From: Ustulina deusta
Taxonomy: Eukaryota; Ascomycota; Sordariomycetes; Xylariales; Xylariaceae
NCBI GenBank assembly: GCA_023159155.1
Contig: JAJNNX010000078.1
Location: 95,376 to 159,375 of the forward strand
Direction of reading: 5' to 3'
DNA: 64,000 nt
In this document: positions 23,851 to 37,933 of the stretch, one piece after another
How the letters are laid out: each line of letters opens with the position of its first letter
Numbering within the stretch: position 1 is the first letter of the stretch
Position numbers and translations under genes: made by a program
Notes under the pieces: generated by a model
Seen by the model: the letters and a program-made list of their open reading frames with translations, nothing else
The model's database searches: none
Told to the model about the DNA's origin: nothing

Positions 23851-26800
23851 ATTTTAAAGCTTTTTTTTAAAGTTACTTATAATATATTTATATAATAGCT
23901 TTTAAAAAACCCGGACTATTAACTAGATTAATACTTTTTAAAAAAAACAAATTAGCTATAAATAGCTAATAAAACTATACTAATTTTTTTTTAAATAAAA
24001 ATTAAAAATTAAAACTTAATAGTAGTTTAATACTTAGTTACTAAAATAATAATAGTATTTTATAATTTAAAAATACTAACTAATTTTTATTATAATAAAA
24101 TATTTAGTTTAAAACAAAACTTAAAAAAATAAATAAATAGCTAAAAAAATAAAAATAAACTATTTTTAGATTAAAAGGATTTTAACTTATAAATATATAT
24201 AAATTAATATTAAAACAAAAATTTAAAAAATATAAATATTAAAAAAAAGCTAAAAATCTAAAAAACTTTAAATTTTTTAATTTTTTATATTTTTTTTATA
24301 TTTTTTACTTAAAACATAAAAATTAATACTAAAAATAATATAACTTTTTTAATTTTAGTTTATTACTTATTTTTTTATTTTTTATTATTATTATTTAATA
24401 AGTTAGATCTAAGCAGTTCTAACTATTAATTACTTTATTATTATAAACGTTATAATAATAATAAAAAATTAAATATTAATTTTAATTATTTTTTAAAATT
24501 TAAATATTTTTTATTTATTATATAGTTTATTTATAACTAATAAATTAAATAAATTAAAAAACTAAAATTTATATTTAAAAATTTATAAAAAAAGTTCTAA
24601 TAAGCTTAGATTTAAATTATTTATATAGTTAGCAAAATAAACTAAGATTATAAAAATTAATATTAAGTTTTTTTTTAAAAAAAAGTACGCTAAAATTGTT
24701 TTTTTTATAAATCTGATTAAAAAATTTTTATTAATTAGATTAAAACTTTGATTTGCTAATCAATTTTTTTTATTATAAGTATTAGCTAGCAGTTAAAAAA
24801 AGTTTAGCAATAAGCTAATTAAAATTTTAAAATATTTAATTAATATTTTTTTTAAATTAAAATTTAAAAAAAAACAATAAAATAATAATAAAAAAGTTAT
24901 ATTATATTATTAAAAATTAATTAATTTATTTTAATAAAATATTATAAATTTTAATAATTTATTATTTTAAAAAAAATTAGTAATAATAAATATAGTATAG
25001 TATTATTAAAAACTAATAACTTTTATTTTTAAAGCTATAAAGTTTTAATAAAAATTTTTATATTTAAATATTAACCGAACTAATACTAATAAACCTTAAA
25101 ATTAATAATAATACTAAAGCTTTTTTAAACAAAAATACTTTAATAATAAAAATTATTTTTATTAAAACTAAAAATATTATAATATAGTTTAGAACTAAAA
25201 TAGTTATTAGTATTATAACTAGCTAAAATAACCTTATTTAAATTAGCAACTTTTTAATAATTATATATTTAAAAAATTATTACTTTTTAAATATTTTAGT
25301 TAATATATTTTTAATATATTTTAAAAATAGCTATAAAATAACTTTAATAATTATTTAAAACAAAATAATAATACCTAGAACTTTTTTTATTTTAATTATA
25401 AAAAAATAAATTATATTAATTATAACTATAAAAAACCTAACTAGCAATACTTATTAAAAAATCAAAAATATTAGGTTTAAAAAATTTAGTTAGACTAAAA
25501 ATAAAAAAACTTTAATATGTTTTATTATTTATAAAAAAACAACTATTATTTAGATTAAGATTATTTATATAATTTTTTAGTACATTTTAATAAATATTTA
25601 AATAATAATTAAAAAAAAGAAAATAATCTTAGTTTTAGCTATAAAGCTTAGGTTAAAACTATAGCTTTTTATATCTATTTTATATTAATTTTATATTTTA
25701 TATAATATTTATTTTATTAATTTAAAAAAAACCCTATTAAAAACATTTGTTAATTTAAATTTTTACGCTAAATATAATTATATTAATTATATTTTTATTT
25801 TATATAATAAACTAAACAAAGCTTTATTTTATATTTATATTTTATAATATATTATTAAAAATAGATTTTTTAGTTATAATATTTATTAAATTATTTATAA
25901 ACTTATTAATAGTTATAAAATAATTTAAAAATTTTAGTATACTTATATTATTATTAACTAAAATAATTAATTAAAAAAAAATCTAGTACTTTTTTTTTAA
26001 ACTATACTAAAGAACTAAAAAATTATATTTAATTTAAGTTTAAATTGCTAGTTTTATAGCTTAAAACTTAAATATTTTAAATTAGTTATAATTTATTAAT
26101 TCGCTAAAGCTTATAAAAATAAAAAATATTATTAAACTATTATATATTTTTTTAAACCTTTTTAATTAAAAAAATTAAAAACTAAAAAAAATTATATTAG
26201 TTTTAAAAATGTTTTACTAGAATTTTATAACTTAGCCGATTTTTTTAATACTAATAAAGCTAATATTTTCCTATATTTTAAATAAAAAAATTTAATAATT
26301 AATCTATAAAATAATACTATAATACTTTATTATTTTATTTATTTATTAGCTCAAAACAAACTTAAAAAACTTTAAAAATAGTTTATAAAAATAATAACTA
26401 ATAAAAAGATATAAAAATCTAAAAGCTTAGCTAGAGCTCCTATTTTATTTATTTTTAAGAAAAATAAAAATTTAAAACTATATATAAATTATAAAAAACT
26501 TAACTATATTATATAAAAAAATTGCTATACTTTTTATTTTATTTTAGAATTAATAAATAGATTTATATATACTAAAATATTTACTAAGATTAATTTTAAA
26601 AACGCTTATTATTATATTTAAATTAAAAAAATAAATAAATAAAAAATAGCTTTTTATATATGTTATAACTATTATAAATTTCTAGTTATACTTATAAATT
26701 TATATAATATTTCTACTACTTTTTAAAACTATATATATAAAATATTTAATAATATTTTAAATATATTTTATATTATATATTTAAATATTATTTTTATATT

Positions 26801-29800
26801 TTTTATAAATAAAAAATCTTATATAAAACATGTTTAAAAAATTATTAAAAATTTTTAAAATACTAAGCTATATACTAAGCTTTTAAAATATTAGTTTTAT
26901 TAAAAAAAACTTAAATTTTTTAAATATATTATATTTAGTTAAAATATTAAAATAAACTTTAGTTATATTAATATAATTAAACAATAGCTATTTTTTAATT
27001 TTTATTATAAGCTATAATAGTTCTTAAAGTTTTATAATTTTTATTAGCGCTTTATTAAAAGGTATTTTTGGGTTATTGCTTTTCTAACCTAATATTTAAA
27101 AAAAAGCATAACTAGAACAAAAAAAAATTAAATTTTTTTAGATTATTTTATAATAAAAGCTTTTAAAAAGCTTTAGAACTTATTTAAAGAAACTATTTTT
27201 TTTATATATTTCGATTTTAAAAAGCAAATATTAATAAAAACTAATTTTTTTAAAGCAGTACTAACAAAAAACTTTTTTTAAAAAAATAGTTAAAATAAAT
27301 AATGTTTTGTTATATTTTATTTTTGCAAGTTTACTAATATAAAATTAAACTATAAAACTTTAGATTAAAAAATATTTATAATTATAAAATATTTTAAGTA
27401 TTAGTAATATTATTTTTAAAAAAACAAATTATTAATCGAAATATTAACTAACTATAATAATTTTTAAGTATTTATAAAAACTTTAAAACTAAATAAAAAG
27501 CAAACTTATTAATATATATATTTAGTTTTTTTTAATTTTATTATTAAATATAAATAAAACAAATAAAACAAAGCTAATTTTCTATTATACTAATTTAATT
27601 ATATAAGTAATTCGCTTTAAAATACTAATCTTTTTTTAATACTAAAAAGAAAAATTATAGTAGTATAAACTAAGATTTCTAATAAGTACCTAAAAGTACT
27701 AATAAGCAAAATATATGCTATTTAATCTTTTAAAAAAAAGATTATTTTTATATAAGCAGTTATATATATATAAATATAAATAGTTATAAATAATAAAAAC
27801 TTCTAAAATCTAGATATATTGCAAAGTTTATAAAACATAATCTAAAATATTTAATAAAAAAACCCCGAATATAAATTAATTAAAAAGCATATTAATACTA
27901 AAAAGCTTATAGACTTTTAATAAATAATTAAAAAAAAATTTTTATATTATAAAAATAAAATTTATATTTTTTTAAAAAAATCTATTTATTTTTAGTTTAT
28001 TAAATTATATTACAATAACCTATTAATAAAACATTTTAAATAAAAATATATACTTAAACTACTATAGCATAAGTTCTTCTAACTAAAAATAAAAATAAAT
28101 ATTAATAACTATATAAATAGTTATATAATATATTTTAGATCAAAAACAAAACATTACTAAAAATATAACAAACTTAATATTTTATTTATATTTTTAGCTT
28201 TTATATAAAAACTATTTATAGACTTTATAGTTGGACTACTTTTAACTTTTTATAAAAACTACCAAATTAATTATATTTTAGTAATTATTAATAGATTTAC
28301 TAAATTAACGTACTTATTTCTTATTAATACTAAAATAATTTTAATATAGCTTACTATCCTATTTTATTAAAAAATTAAATATATTTATAGAAATTTTACA
28401 AGTATTATATTAGACCGTAGCTCTTTTTTTACTAGTTATTTCTAATTAGACCTATACTATTATTTTAAAATCAAAAAAAAACATTTAGTTATATTTTATT
28501 TTAAAACTAACAGGCAAACGGAGCATATAAATTAAATAATCAAAAATTATTTTAAATGTTTTATTAATAGCAAACAAACTAATTAGCTATAACTATTCCT
28601 TTAAACATATTTTATAATTAACTTAGCTATTAATAGTATAACTAACAAATCATTTTTTAAAGTTTTATATAGCTATATACTAAAGTTTAGACTATTTATT
28701 AAAGACAATTTTACTTTAAAAGGGGTGCTAGTAATACAAAAACAATTATAAAAACTATAAACTATTAAAAACAACTTAAAAAATTAGTAGTAAATTATAG
28801 TCAAAAAGTATTAAAAATATTATAATATTAAACATAAACTTATATTTAAGTTTATTGGCCTATTTTAGATCTTTAGTTATATTAGATTATAGGTATATTG
28901 TTTTGTATTTCTAGTATAATATGTTTATTTTTATAATATTTTCTTTATCTAACTACTTAAATTTTAAAAAGCTAATATTATATATAATTTATTTATGTTA
29001 GACCTTATAAATAACTTAAACAAGTAAAAAATTAAAAATATAATAATAAAATAGATATATAACTATAAATTATACTATAAAGTTAAGTAAAAAAACTAGC
29101 TAACTAAATATAACTAATAAATATTAGTTACTAATATTATAGTACTTAAGATAATATAAACTTTTAAATAATAATAAAGTTACTAAAAAAAAAAAAACTT
29201 TTAACCTAATAATTTATGCCTAAACTAGTTATAAAAAAAAATTAATTAATTTTATTCTTATTTAAAAGTATTTTATTTTATTACTTAAGGACTTATTATT
29301 TTTATAATTATATTAGCTTAAAACTCTAATAAATTAACAAAAATAAACCTATAAATATTTATATAGTTAGAATTAAACTAACTATTTTAAATATTTGATC
29401 TATGCTTTACTATTAAACTATATATAAACTACCCTTAAAATTAAATCTTATTAAAATAAGTAATATTTATATTAGCTATATTAGTTAATCTAATAATTTA
29501 AATAATTTAATTAGTAGTGCTTATTATTACTTTTTATATTTTTAATATAAAACAATAAATAGCTAATATTTATAATATATAACTATAATCCTTAAATTAA
29601 AAGTATAAAATATTTTTATAAAAATATACCTAGTATTAAGCTAATATTTAATTATATTAAATAACCTTACGAACTAAAAATAAATAAAAGTATTTATAGC
29701 GTTAAAGAAAATATATGTTATTATTTAAAGCTATACGTTTTTCTGCTACACTATTATTTAGGTATATATAGCACAGGTATCCTAAACCTATATAAACAAT

Positions 29801-31081
29801 TAATAAATATACTACAAAATAAAAATAGAACTACTTATTTTTAAATCGCCTAAAGTATTAGTAATTTTAAACTAAAAATAATAGGTTGCTATAAAGCAGT
29901 AAAATATTTTTAACAAACAAAATTAAATGCTAGCAAATTATTAATAAAACTTTAAAAGCGCTTATTAAGTACCCAAGCCCGTTTTATCTATAATTTTATA
30001 GCTATTTTTGTCTAATTTAAAATTAAAAAACTAGCAGGACTAGTTTAGTAATTTGTTTATATAAACTATATTAAAACATATTAAGCTTAAGACCTAATTA
30101 TATAATATATTTAAATTAATAAAAATATTAATATAAAATAGATATAATTATATTTACTAGCTTATATATTTTTTTGTTTTTTTAGCATTTATTATAAAAA
30201 GAAACCTTTATTTTTTCTATTATATAAACAACCTAAATAGGCCGGCCAAGATTAAGCTAAGCCCTGTTATAAATACTACTAAAACAGCATTAGTACATAT
30301 ATGCTTTATAGATTAGATCTTTAGCAGCCCTACGCTTATATGCCTTGTTTTTGGCGTGCATACTTTATTTATATATATAACGCTTATAGTTGTAATAGTT
30401 ATAGCTATTAATTACTTTTTAATAAGCTTTATACTAGAAGCAATAGTTATAACAAATAATAAAAGGCTTATTATTTAAAAAAAAAGTAATAAAGTTAGCG
30501 TTAAACATAATAATGTTAGCATAAAAAAAAATAAAAATAAAAAAAGTATAGAAAAGGTAAAAAACAATAGTAGCAAAGTAAAAAAGTAGCTAAAACTAAC
30601 TAAAATAATAGCAGCAATTAAAAAAAAAAAAAGAAAAAAAAAAAAAAAAAAAAAAAAGCTAAAGTATTTATATATAAATATATTAGCTTTATAAGCAATT
30701 TATATATAGTTTACGCTTAAATTACTAGCTTTAATATTTATAATATACCTAAGTACTTAAAATATAGTATTATATATATATTAAAATTTTTAATTAACTA
30801 TACTATATAAGTACTAAAGTATTTATATTACTAATAATAATAATTTTTATAGCAATAGTAATATTAATAGTAATAATAACAATAATAATATTATTTATCT
30901 TATATATAATTTATATATTTATATACTTATACTTATATTACCTCTAATCCTTTACTACTTTTATACCTAAATTAACCCCCTTTTATATGTACTCCTATTA
31001 CCCCCCTATTTTATATTTCTTATACTTAGTACACTTATATATATTAGGTTAAAGATAACCTAATTAAAAAAGAAAGAATAG

Positions 31082-31261
31082 TTATTATGCTAGGCATACT
31101 AGAACTAGTATATATTTGTTATATATACGTACTATGTTTGTTTTTATTTCGATAGAGAACTTTTTTTTTATAAGCTTTAGTTTTATAAGCTAACTTTACC
31201 GAATATATAACTTATCTTTTTATATATTGTACCTGATCTTGTGAATTTCCTATTTATGACA
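31082..31261 (+). repeat. 3' LTR of element 1
   Basis: 180 bp; partner of 23671-23850. Followed directly by TAGC, the putative target-site duplication, and by the minisatellite. Confidence 0.85.
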
Positions 31262-32305
31262 TAGCTATATTTAATAACTTTGCTATATTTACTAGCTTTA
31301 TTATATTAATTAACCTAGCTATATTAATTAACCTAGCTATATTAATTAACCTAGCTATATTTATTAACTTATTTATATTTATTAACCTAGCTATATAAAT
31401 TAATATAGCTATATAAACTAACTTTATTATATTAATTAGCTTTGCTATATTTAATAACTTTACTATATTAACTAATTTATTTATATAAATTAACTTAGCT
31501 ATATTTAGTAGCCCTACTATATTTACTAGCTTTATTATATTTAATAACTTTATTATATAATTAATTTATAAATAAATCAATATATATATATAAACTAAGT
31601 TAATTAATTTAGCTAAGCTAGTTTATATAGATAAATTAATTAATATAAATAAATTAATCTTTATAACTAAGTTAATTTATATAGCTAAGTTAATTAATAT
31701 AGCTAAATTAATAAATATAAATAAATTAATTAATATAGCTAAGTTAATAAATATAGTAAAGTTATTAAATATAACTAGATTAATTAATATAACTAAGTTA
31801 ATTTATATAAATAAATTAGTTAATATAGCTAGGTTTATATATATAGCTATATTAGTTTATATAGCTAAGTTAATCTATATAAATAAATCTATATAAATAG
31901 GTCTATATATATAGCTAAGTTAATTAATATAAATAAATTAATCTATATAAAGAAATTAATCTATATAAATTAATTTATATAAATAAATAAGCTGGTTTAT
32001 ATAGCTTGGTTTATATATAAGTCTATATATATAGTAATAAAAAAACTAAGAAATATAATAGTAAAAGAAATGTCTTAAGAAAGAGTGAGTGTGTAGTAGA
32101 ATATTGGAAGGTTTAATATATCTATGGGCGGTCCCACCTATGGGTGCATAGGCCACCTATAGAGGTTGCTAGTTCGACCCTTTATAGGGCTCTATTATAT
32201 AGCTAGGTTAATTAATATAGCTAGGTTAATTAATATAGCTAGGTTAATTAATATAGCTAGGTTAATTAATATAGCTAGGTTAATTAATATAGCTAGGTTA
32301 ATCTA
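31262..32305. repeat. 18-bp minisatellite in two opposite orientations
   Basis: Three perfect tandem units ATATTAATTAACCTAGCT at 31303-31356 and five perfect units of its exact reverse complement at 32201-32290, with degenerate units of both orientations between; orientation switches near 31580. A short GC-richer piece at about 32070-32195 interrupts it and contains a CCTATG/CATAGG hairpin. The unit contains no CpA or TpG, so RIP cannot change it. Confidence 0.85.
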
Positions 32306-32887
32306 TATATATAATATAAACCGAGGCTAAAAATAAAAGGGGGGTTATTAAGAATTATTTATTTAAAAGTGCTAAAAATTGTTTATTTAAACGTATAAAA
32401 ACTTTTTAAGCTTTTTTTTACTAATAAAAAAGCTTTTTATTCTATTTATTATATTTATTAAAATAAAAGCGTAGAGATAATACTTTTATTTTTATTTTTC
32501 TGATTTTAATAAAATCTTAGGAGAGCGCTATTTCTTTTTTATATAAGATCTTTATTAAAATATTAGTTTTTTATTATTATTTATATATATTAAATAATAT
32601 AATATTATTATAAAAATATTTTTTTTAATTTTTTTATATATATAATATATATTATAATTAAGTAATCTTTTAATAATATACTGTTTTTTTATAAAGTATA
32701 AATAGGTTTTAAAGAAGTTATAAAATAAGTGTTTTTTTTATTTAATAGTTAGTTTAAAAGTTAAAGCTTTAATTATAGTAGTTATAAGCTGTTTTTTTTT
32801 ATTAATATAATATAAATAGTAATTTTAAGTATATTTATAAGTTTATTATTATTATATACAGTTTTAATTTTTTTATTTTGTTATATT
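32306..32887. other. AT-rich DNA, no feature recognised
   Basis: Very AT-rich, probably old repeat sequence. No terminal repeat, coding remnant or RNA gene could be assigned. Confidence 0.5.
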
Positions 32888-33115
32888 TGTTATAATTAGT
32901 TAAATAAAGTTTTTATAACTAGTTTATTAATATTATAAACAAAGATTTTAAGCAAAAATCTTTTTTAATTTTTTAAAGTTTATAAAATAAATAGATATAA
33001 ACTTTATATATATAACTATAAAGTTATAGGTTGGTTGATATATAGGTTTTTTATTTTATTACTATATAGGTTTAAAGTTTTTATAAGTTCTACTAAGACT
33101 ATATTAACTATTATA
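32888..33115 (-). repeat. LTR of the A/B/C family, minus orientation (copy F)
   Basis: About 228 bp beginning TGTTATAATTAG and ending ACTATTATA on the plus strand, matching the family LTR in reverse. The following DNA does not clearly match the family interior, so it looks like a solo LTR. Flanking 5-mers (ATATT/ATTTT) do not match exactly. Confidence 0.75.
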
Positions 33116-33883
33116 ATTTTTTTAATTTTTAGAAAAAATATATTTTATTAAGCAAATATATATTGAAGTAGCTAGTTTTAAAGGCTTTAATATACAGGTC
33201 TAGCTTTATTAAATAATAAATATTAGTTTGTTTTTAAAGTATAAAAAATAAATTAGATTAAATATTTTAATTATTTTTAATAACATTTTAAATATTTAAA
33301 TTTATTATAATATAAAATATTATATAATTATATAAATAATTTATTAAGCAAACCAATATTAAAACTTTAAAAATTCTATTATATAATATTATATAAAATA
33401 TATTATAAAGATTGCTATAATTAATATTTTAATAATAAAAATATAAATCTTTTTATTTTTTTTATTAATTTAATTATATTAATAATCCGGTTTATAATTT
33501 TAATAATTATATATTTAGTAGCTTTAAAACTAAGGTTAATTATAAGTTATAAAAATTTAGGAGTAAAAATAATTTTTATTAAAGCTTTTAGAAAAATATT
33601 AGTATAGTTAATATGTTGTTTTTATTAAGTTTTTTAGGTTTTTTTTATAAAAAACAGTATTTTTTAATATTTTTTTAATATTTTTTTAATATTTTTTTTT
33701 AAAAGATCTTTTTATTATTTTGCTAATAATTTATAATAACTGCTAGCTAGTTATATAGCTTTTTATATTATTTTTTAAAAATTCTGTTTTATGTTTAGTA
33801 TTTTTTAGGCTTAGTTTTATGATTTCTTTCTATTTTTTTAATTATAATTAAAAGCAATAAAAATTTTCTTTTAATAAAAGTTA
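33116..33883. other. AT-rich DNA between two LTRs, not assigned
   Basis: Old repeat-like sequence with internal duplications of TTTTTTAATATT around 33660-33700. No coding remnant recognised. Confidence 0.45.
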
Positions 33884-34910
33884 TGTTACGATCAGTCAAA
33901 TAAAGCTTCTATAGCTAGTTTATTAATATTATAAATAAAGACTTTAAACTAAAAAAAAAAAAAAGTTAGAGTTTATAAAATAAAAAGATATAAACTTTAT
34001 ATATATAGATTTTTTATTTTATTGCTATATAGGTCTAAAGTTTTTATAAGTTTTATTAAAACTATACTAACTATTATATTATTATTATTTAAAACTAAAA
34101 GTTTAAATATAGTTTTAATTTAAAATTATTAATAATATTAGATTTATATAGGTTTTTTATAATATATTACTTTATTATTATTTTTATAGGTTTATAAAAT
34201 TAGGCAAATTTAATTAGTATGTTTTTAAAACTTTAAGCTATATATTAAATCTTCTTAAAATTATAGCTTTTTAAAATAATTTAATATTATAGTTTTTTAT
34301 TTTTTTTATATATTTTTAATTATTTAATTTATTTGATTTTAAATTTTGCTTTATTATTATTATTTTTAGCTAAAAATAATAACTAGATTTATTAAAATAA
34401 AAAGTTATTATTTATTTTTTATAATTAATTAATATAAAATAAGTTTTTTATTTAATAAAAATTAAACAAATTAAAAATATAGCTAAAATTTTCTTTTTTT
34501 TTTTTAAGTTTATTAAGCATTTCTTTTTATTAATTTATAATTTATATTATATATTATTTTTTAAATATTCTAAGTTTAATAAATTAATTTAAGTATTTAT
34601 TATTTAATATTAAAATTTATAATAGTTTTATTAATTTTTATTAATATTTTGAATAATAATATATTAATTAATATATATAATAAAAAATTATATATAAAAT
34701 TTAAAATAAAAAAATAAATCTTTTAATTATTTTAGTATTTATTAATATAAAAATAAAATTATTAATCTAGTTTTTAATTAGTTAATTTTATTATTTTTTT
34801 CAGTTTAAAAATAATAAATATTATTAAACTAATGTTTAATATTTATAAAATTATTAATTAATACTATAAACTTAAAAATAAATAGTTCCATATTATTTAA
34901 TATTTATATA
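33884..34910 (-). mobile_element. Truncated A/B/C-family retrotransposon (copy D)
   Basis: A minus-orientation LTR (33884-34078, internally shortened to about 195 bp) is followed by about 830 bp matching the reverse complement of the 3' interior of element A (about 47350-48330) and the interior of C (51240-51820, 57930-58320). Homology fades near 34910, so only the 3' end of the element is present. Confidence 0.7.
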
Positions 34911-35696
34911 TAATAAGCATAACTATAGATATATTAGTTATATTTATAAATAAATAAATGTTTTTTTAATTTAATATTTAAAAAAATAAAAGAAATTTAT
35001 TTATATTTTATATAATAATTATTATTTTTAAGAAATAATTAAATCGCTATAATAAATAGTGCTTACTTGCTAACTTAAACTTTTAATTTTTATGTTATAA
35101 ATAGCATATATATTTAAGCTTATTAAACTATTTATTATTAATAAAATTTTAATAAAATTAAGCCTTAAAAAAATTTAAGTAATAATATTAAAGTTAAACT
35201 TAACTATAATATTTTTGTACTTAGTTTAATATAAATAAAATTAATAAATTATTATATTTTAATTATTAACTTAAATTTAAATAACTATTATAACTAAGCT
35301 TAATAACTAAATAATTATAGTTTAATTTTTAATTTTTTATTAATTTAAGTTTTAGCAATTATATAATAATATAAAATAAAATAAAAACATAAAATATTTT
35401 AGCTTTATTATAAAAATAATAACTATTATTTATTATATTATAAAAAAAATAAAATATATTAACTTTATAACTAAATATTAAAACTAGCATAAAAAGTAAT
35501 ATTTTAAATAAATTATAATATAATAATATAATTATAAAAAAAAAAATTAAATATTAAAATAAAACTAATATATATAATATTACTTATTTTAATTTAAATT
35601 AAACAAATTTTTTTTTTTTTTTTTAATAATTATAACTATTAAAATATTAAATATAAAAATAATATATATAAATATATTTTTGCTAAAATTATTTAA
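34911..35696. other. AT-rich DNA left of element A, not assigned
   Basis: Heavily AT-rich with long A and T runs (for example near 35600-35625). No family match could be made by eye. Confidence 0.45.
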
Positions 35697-35939
35697 TATA
35701 ATAGTTAATATAGTTTATATAGTTTTAGCAAAACTTATAAAAACTTTAAACTTATATAGCAATAAAATAAAAAGTTTATATATAAACTAACTTAACTTTG
35801 TAGCTATATATATAAAGTTTATATTTATTTATTTTATAAACTTTATTTTTTTTAATTTTTTTTTTTTTTTTTAGTTTAAAATTTTTATTTATAGTATTAA
35901 TAAACTAGCTATAAAAACTTTACTTAACTAATTATAATA
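35697..35939 (+). repeat. 5' LTR of element A
   Basis: 243 bp, begins TATAATAG (from TGTAATAG) and ends ATAATA (from GTAACA), as expected for a TG..CA LTR after RIP. Same length as its partner at 48340. Confidence 0.85.
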
Positions 35940-37672
35940 TTATTTTAAGCTTACTAATTATTTATTAATAAGTATTTAATAAATATATATTTTTTATTTT
36001 GTTATAATTAGTAAAATATAAATAAACTTTTTTTTTTAGTTATATATTTAATATAAAAAATTATATATTTTATAATATAAATTTAATTTTAATATAATTT
36101 TAATAAAACTTTTAACTTTTATACTATTTAAAAGCTAATAATTTATAAAAAACTTAATTTTAAATATTTTTATTTTATTTCTAGTTTTTAAACAATTAAA
36201 ACAATTTTAATTTTTAAGTATAGCTAACTTTTTATTATTAAATAATTTTAAAATTTTTTTTTTTATAAAAAAAAAAAAAATTAAATACTAAACTTTTTTA
36301 TAAACATTTTAAGTAAACTAATATTTAAAAAAAAAATCTAAAAAAATTAAAAAATTAAAACTTAAAAAATTAAAATTTAAACTAGAACTAAAATTATTTA
36401 AAATAAATAATATATTTAAAAATATAGCACTAAATATTATAGCTATATAAATTTATAATTTTATATTAGTTTTAATAGAACTTTTTTAATAAATAAAAAA
36501 AATAAAGTATTAATTTTTTAATATGTTTATTTTAGTACTTTTAAAAAATAACTATAATTTAATAATAAAAAACATATTTAAAAATATTAATTTTAAATTT
36601 TCTAGTTTTATTATTTTATTTGTTTTTTATTTTATTAGTTTATTTTTTAGTACTTTAAATTTTACTTATATTAAAAATACTAAAATATAAAAAATTAATT
36701 TTAGCAAATTTATAAAAAATAAAGCTTTATTTAATAACTAAATTTATAAATTAGCAAAAAAACTAGATAAAAATATTATTATATTCTAAACTAAAAATAG
36801 CTAATTTTAATATATTATAAACTAATTAAAAAAATATATTAAAAAATTAATAAAAATATATTTTTATTTAATTAAAAAATTATTTAATAATATTATTAAA
36901 ATAATTTAAGCTTTATTAATAATTTATTATAATTTTAATAAAATAATTATAGCTTATAAAATATTTTAAGTTTATATATATAAAACTAATAAAAATATTA
37001 ATAAGTTTATTTTTATATTTAATAGTTTAGTTTAAAAATATTAATTAGCCGAATTGTAATAAAAATATAAATTATAGAACTATTTTTATATAAACTTAAA
37101 AAAAATTTTATATAAAGCTTTTATAAATTTAAATATTTTTTATAAATTATTTATTAATAAAATTATTAAATTAATATATAATATTAAGCAAACTTATAAA
37201 AACTATTAATAAACTAAACTTATTAATTTAATTAAATAAAAATCTAATTTAAATAATTAAATTTTTAGTAAACTAGCTTACTAATTTTTAGCTAACTTTA
37301 AAAGTTCTAAAATATTTATTTTAAAATAGTTAAAATAAATACTAATTATAAAATAAAAAAAAGCTTATTAAAATAATAAGACCTGTTTTATTTATAATAA
37401 AAAAAAATATATTAATTAATTGCTTTAATTAAAAGCTTAAAGTTTTAAGTATTTAATTAGCAAAAAAAAGCTCCGATAAAAATAGCTCTAGTAGTTTATT
37501 TAACTTAAAAAATAAATAGAACTAATAAAAGTTTTTTTATTAGTTTTTTTATTTATTTTAATTAAAATATATAGCTAAAATAAATTAATTATTTTTAAAA
37601 TATTTATTTAATTATAAATTAATAATATTAAAATAAAAACTTTAGTTTTATATAATACTAAAAGTTACGGTA

Positions 37673-37933
37673 TGGTGGCTGGTGGCCGGCAGCGTGGCTG
37701 TAACTTATAAGCTATACAAACCGCAATCTTTAATTCCTAAGTTATATGACTTATATCTGGCCAGCACTTAGCAATTACTTAATAGCTGCTTATATTTTTT
37801 ACTAATCTACTTATAAAGAACTTATAACGTACTTTTGTAAAATTAGCTTTTTTTTTTTTTTATACTTAGATTTTAATGCAAAGTTTGCTTTTAAAATAAA
37901 GCTTTGCTTTTTGTAATTGTTTAACGCGTAATA
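37673..37933 (+). repeat. 5' LTR of element 2
   Basis: About 261 bp, begins AGTTACGGTATGG and ends CGCGTAATA. It is GC-richer and less mutated than its partner. Ends are good to about 2 bp. Confidence 0.82.

Larger units (their letters stand above)
23671..31261 (+). mobile_element. Dead Ty3/gypsy chromovirus (element 1), RIP-mutated
   Basis: A 7.6-kb LTR retrotransposon with two 180-bp direct LTRs and 4-bp TAGC on both sides (23667-23670, 31262-31265). Plus-strand remnants in the expected order, read through many stops: zinc-knuckle-like C-F-x-x at about 25518; reverse transcriptase about 26430-27000, including a degraded polymerase motif; integrase core about 28200-28720 with recognisable NRFTK; a C-terminal chromodomain-like stretch about 29040-29190. 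About 1.9 kb of non-coding, A-rich DNA separates the chromodomain from the 3' LTR, which is long for the family. Stops are almost all TAA/TAG created from Gln/Trp codons, as RIP does. No intact frame remains. Confidence 0.85.

Noticed and set aside
32070..32195. Possible tRNA because of AGTTCGACC and nearby stems
   Set aside because: No cloverleaf can be drawn: A-box, anticodon stem and acceptor stem are absent at the needed spacing.
31303..32290. CRISPR-like regular repeats
   Set aside because: Units are contiguous with no spacers, and the host is a eukaryote; it is a minisatellite.
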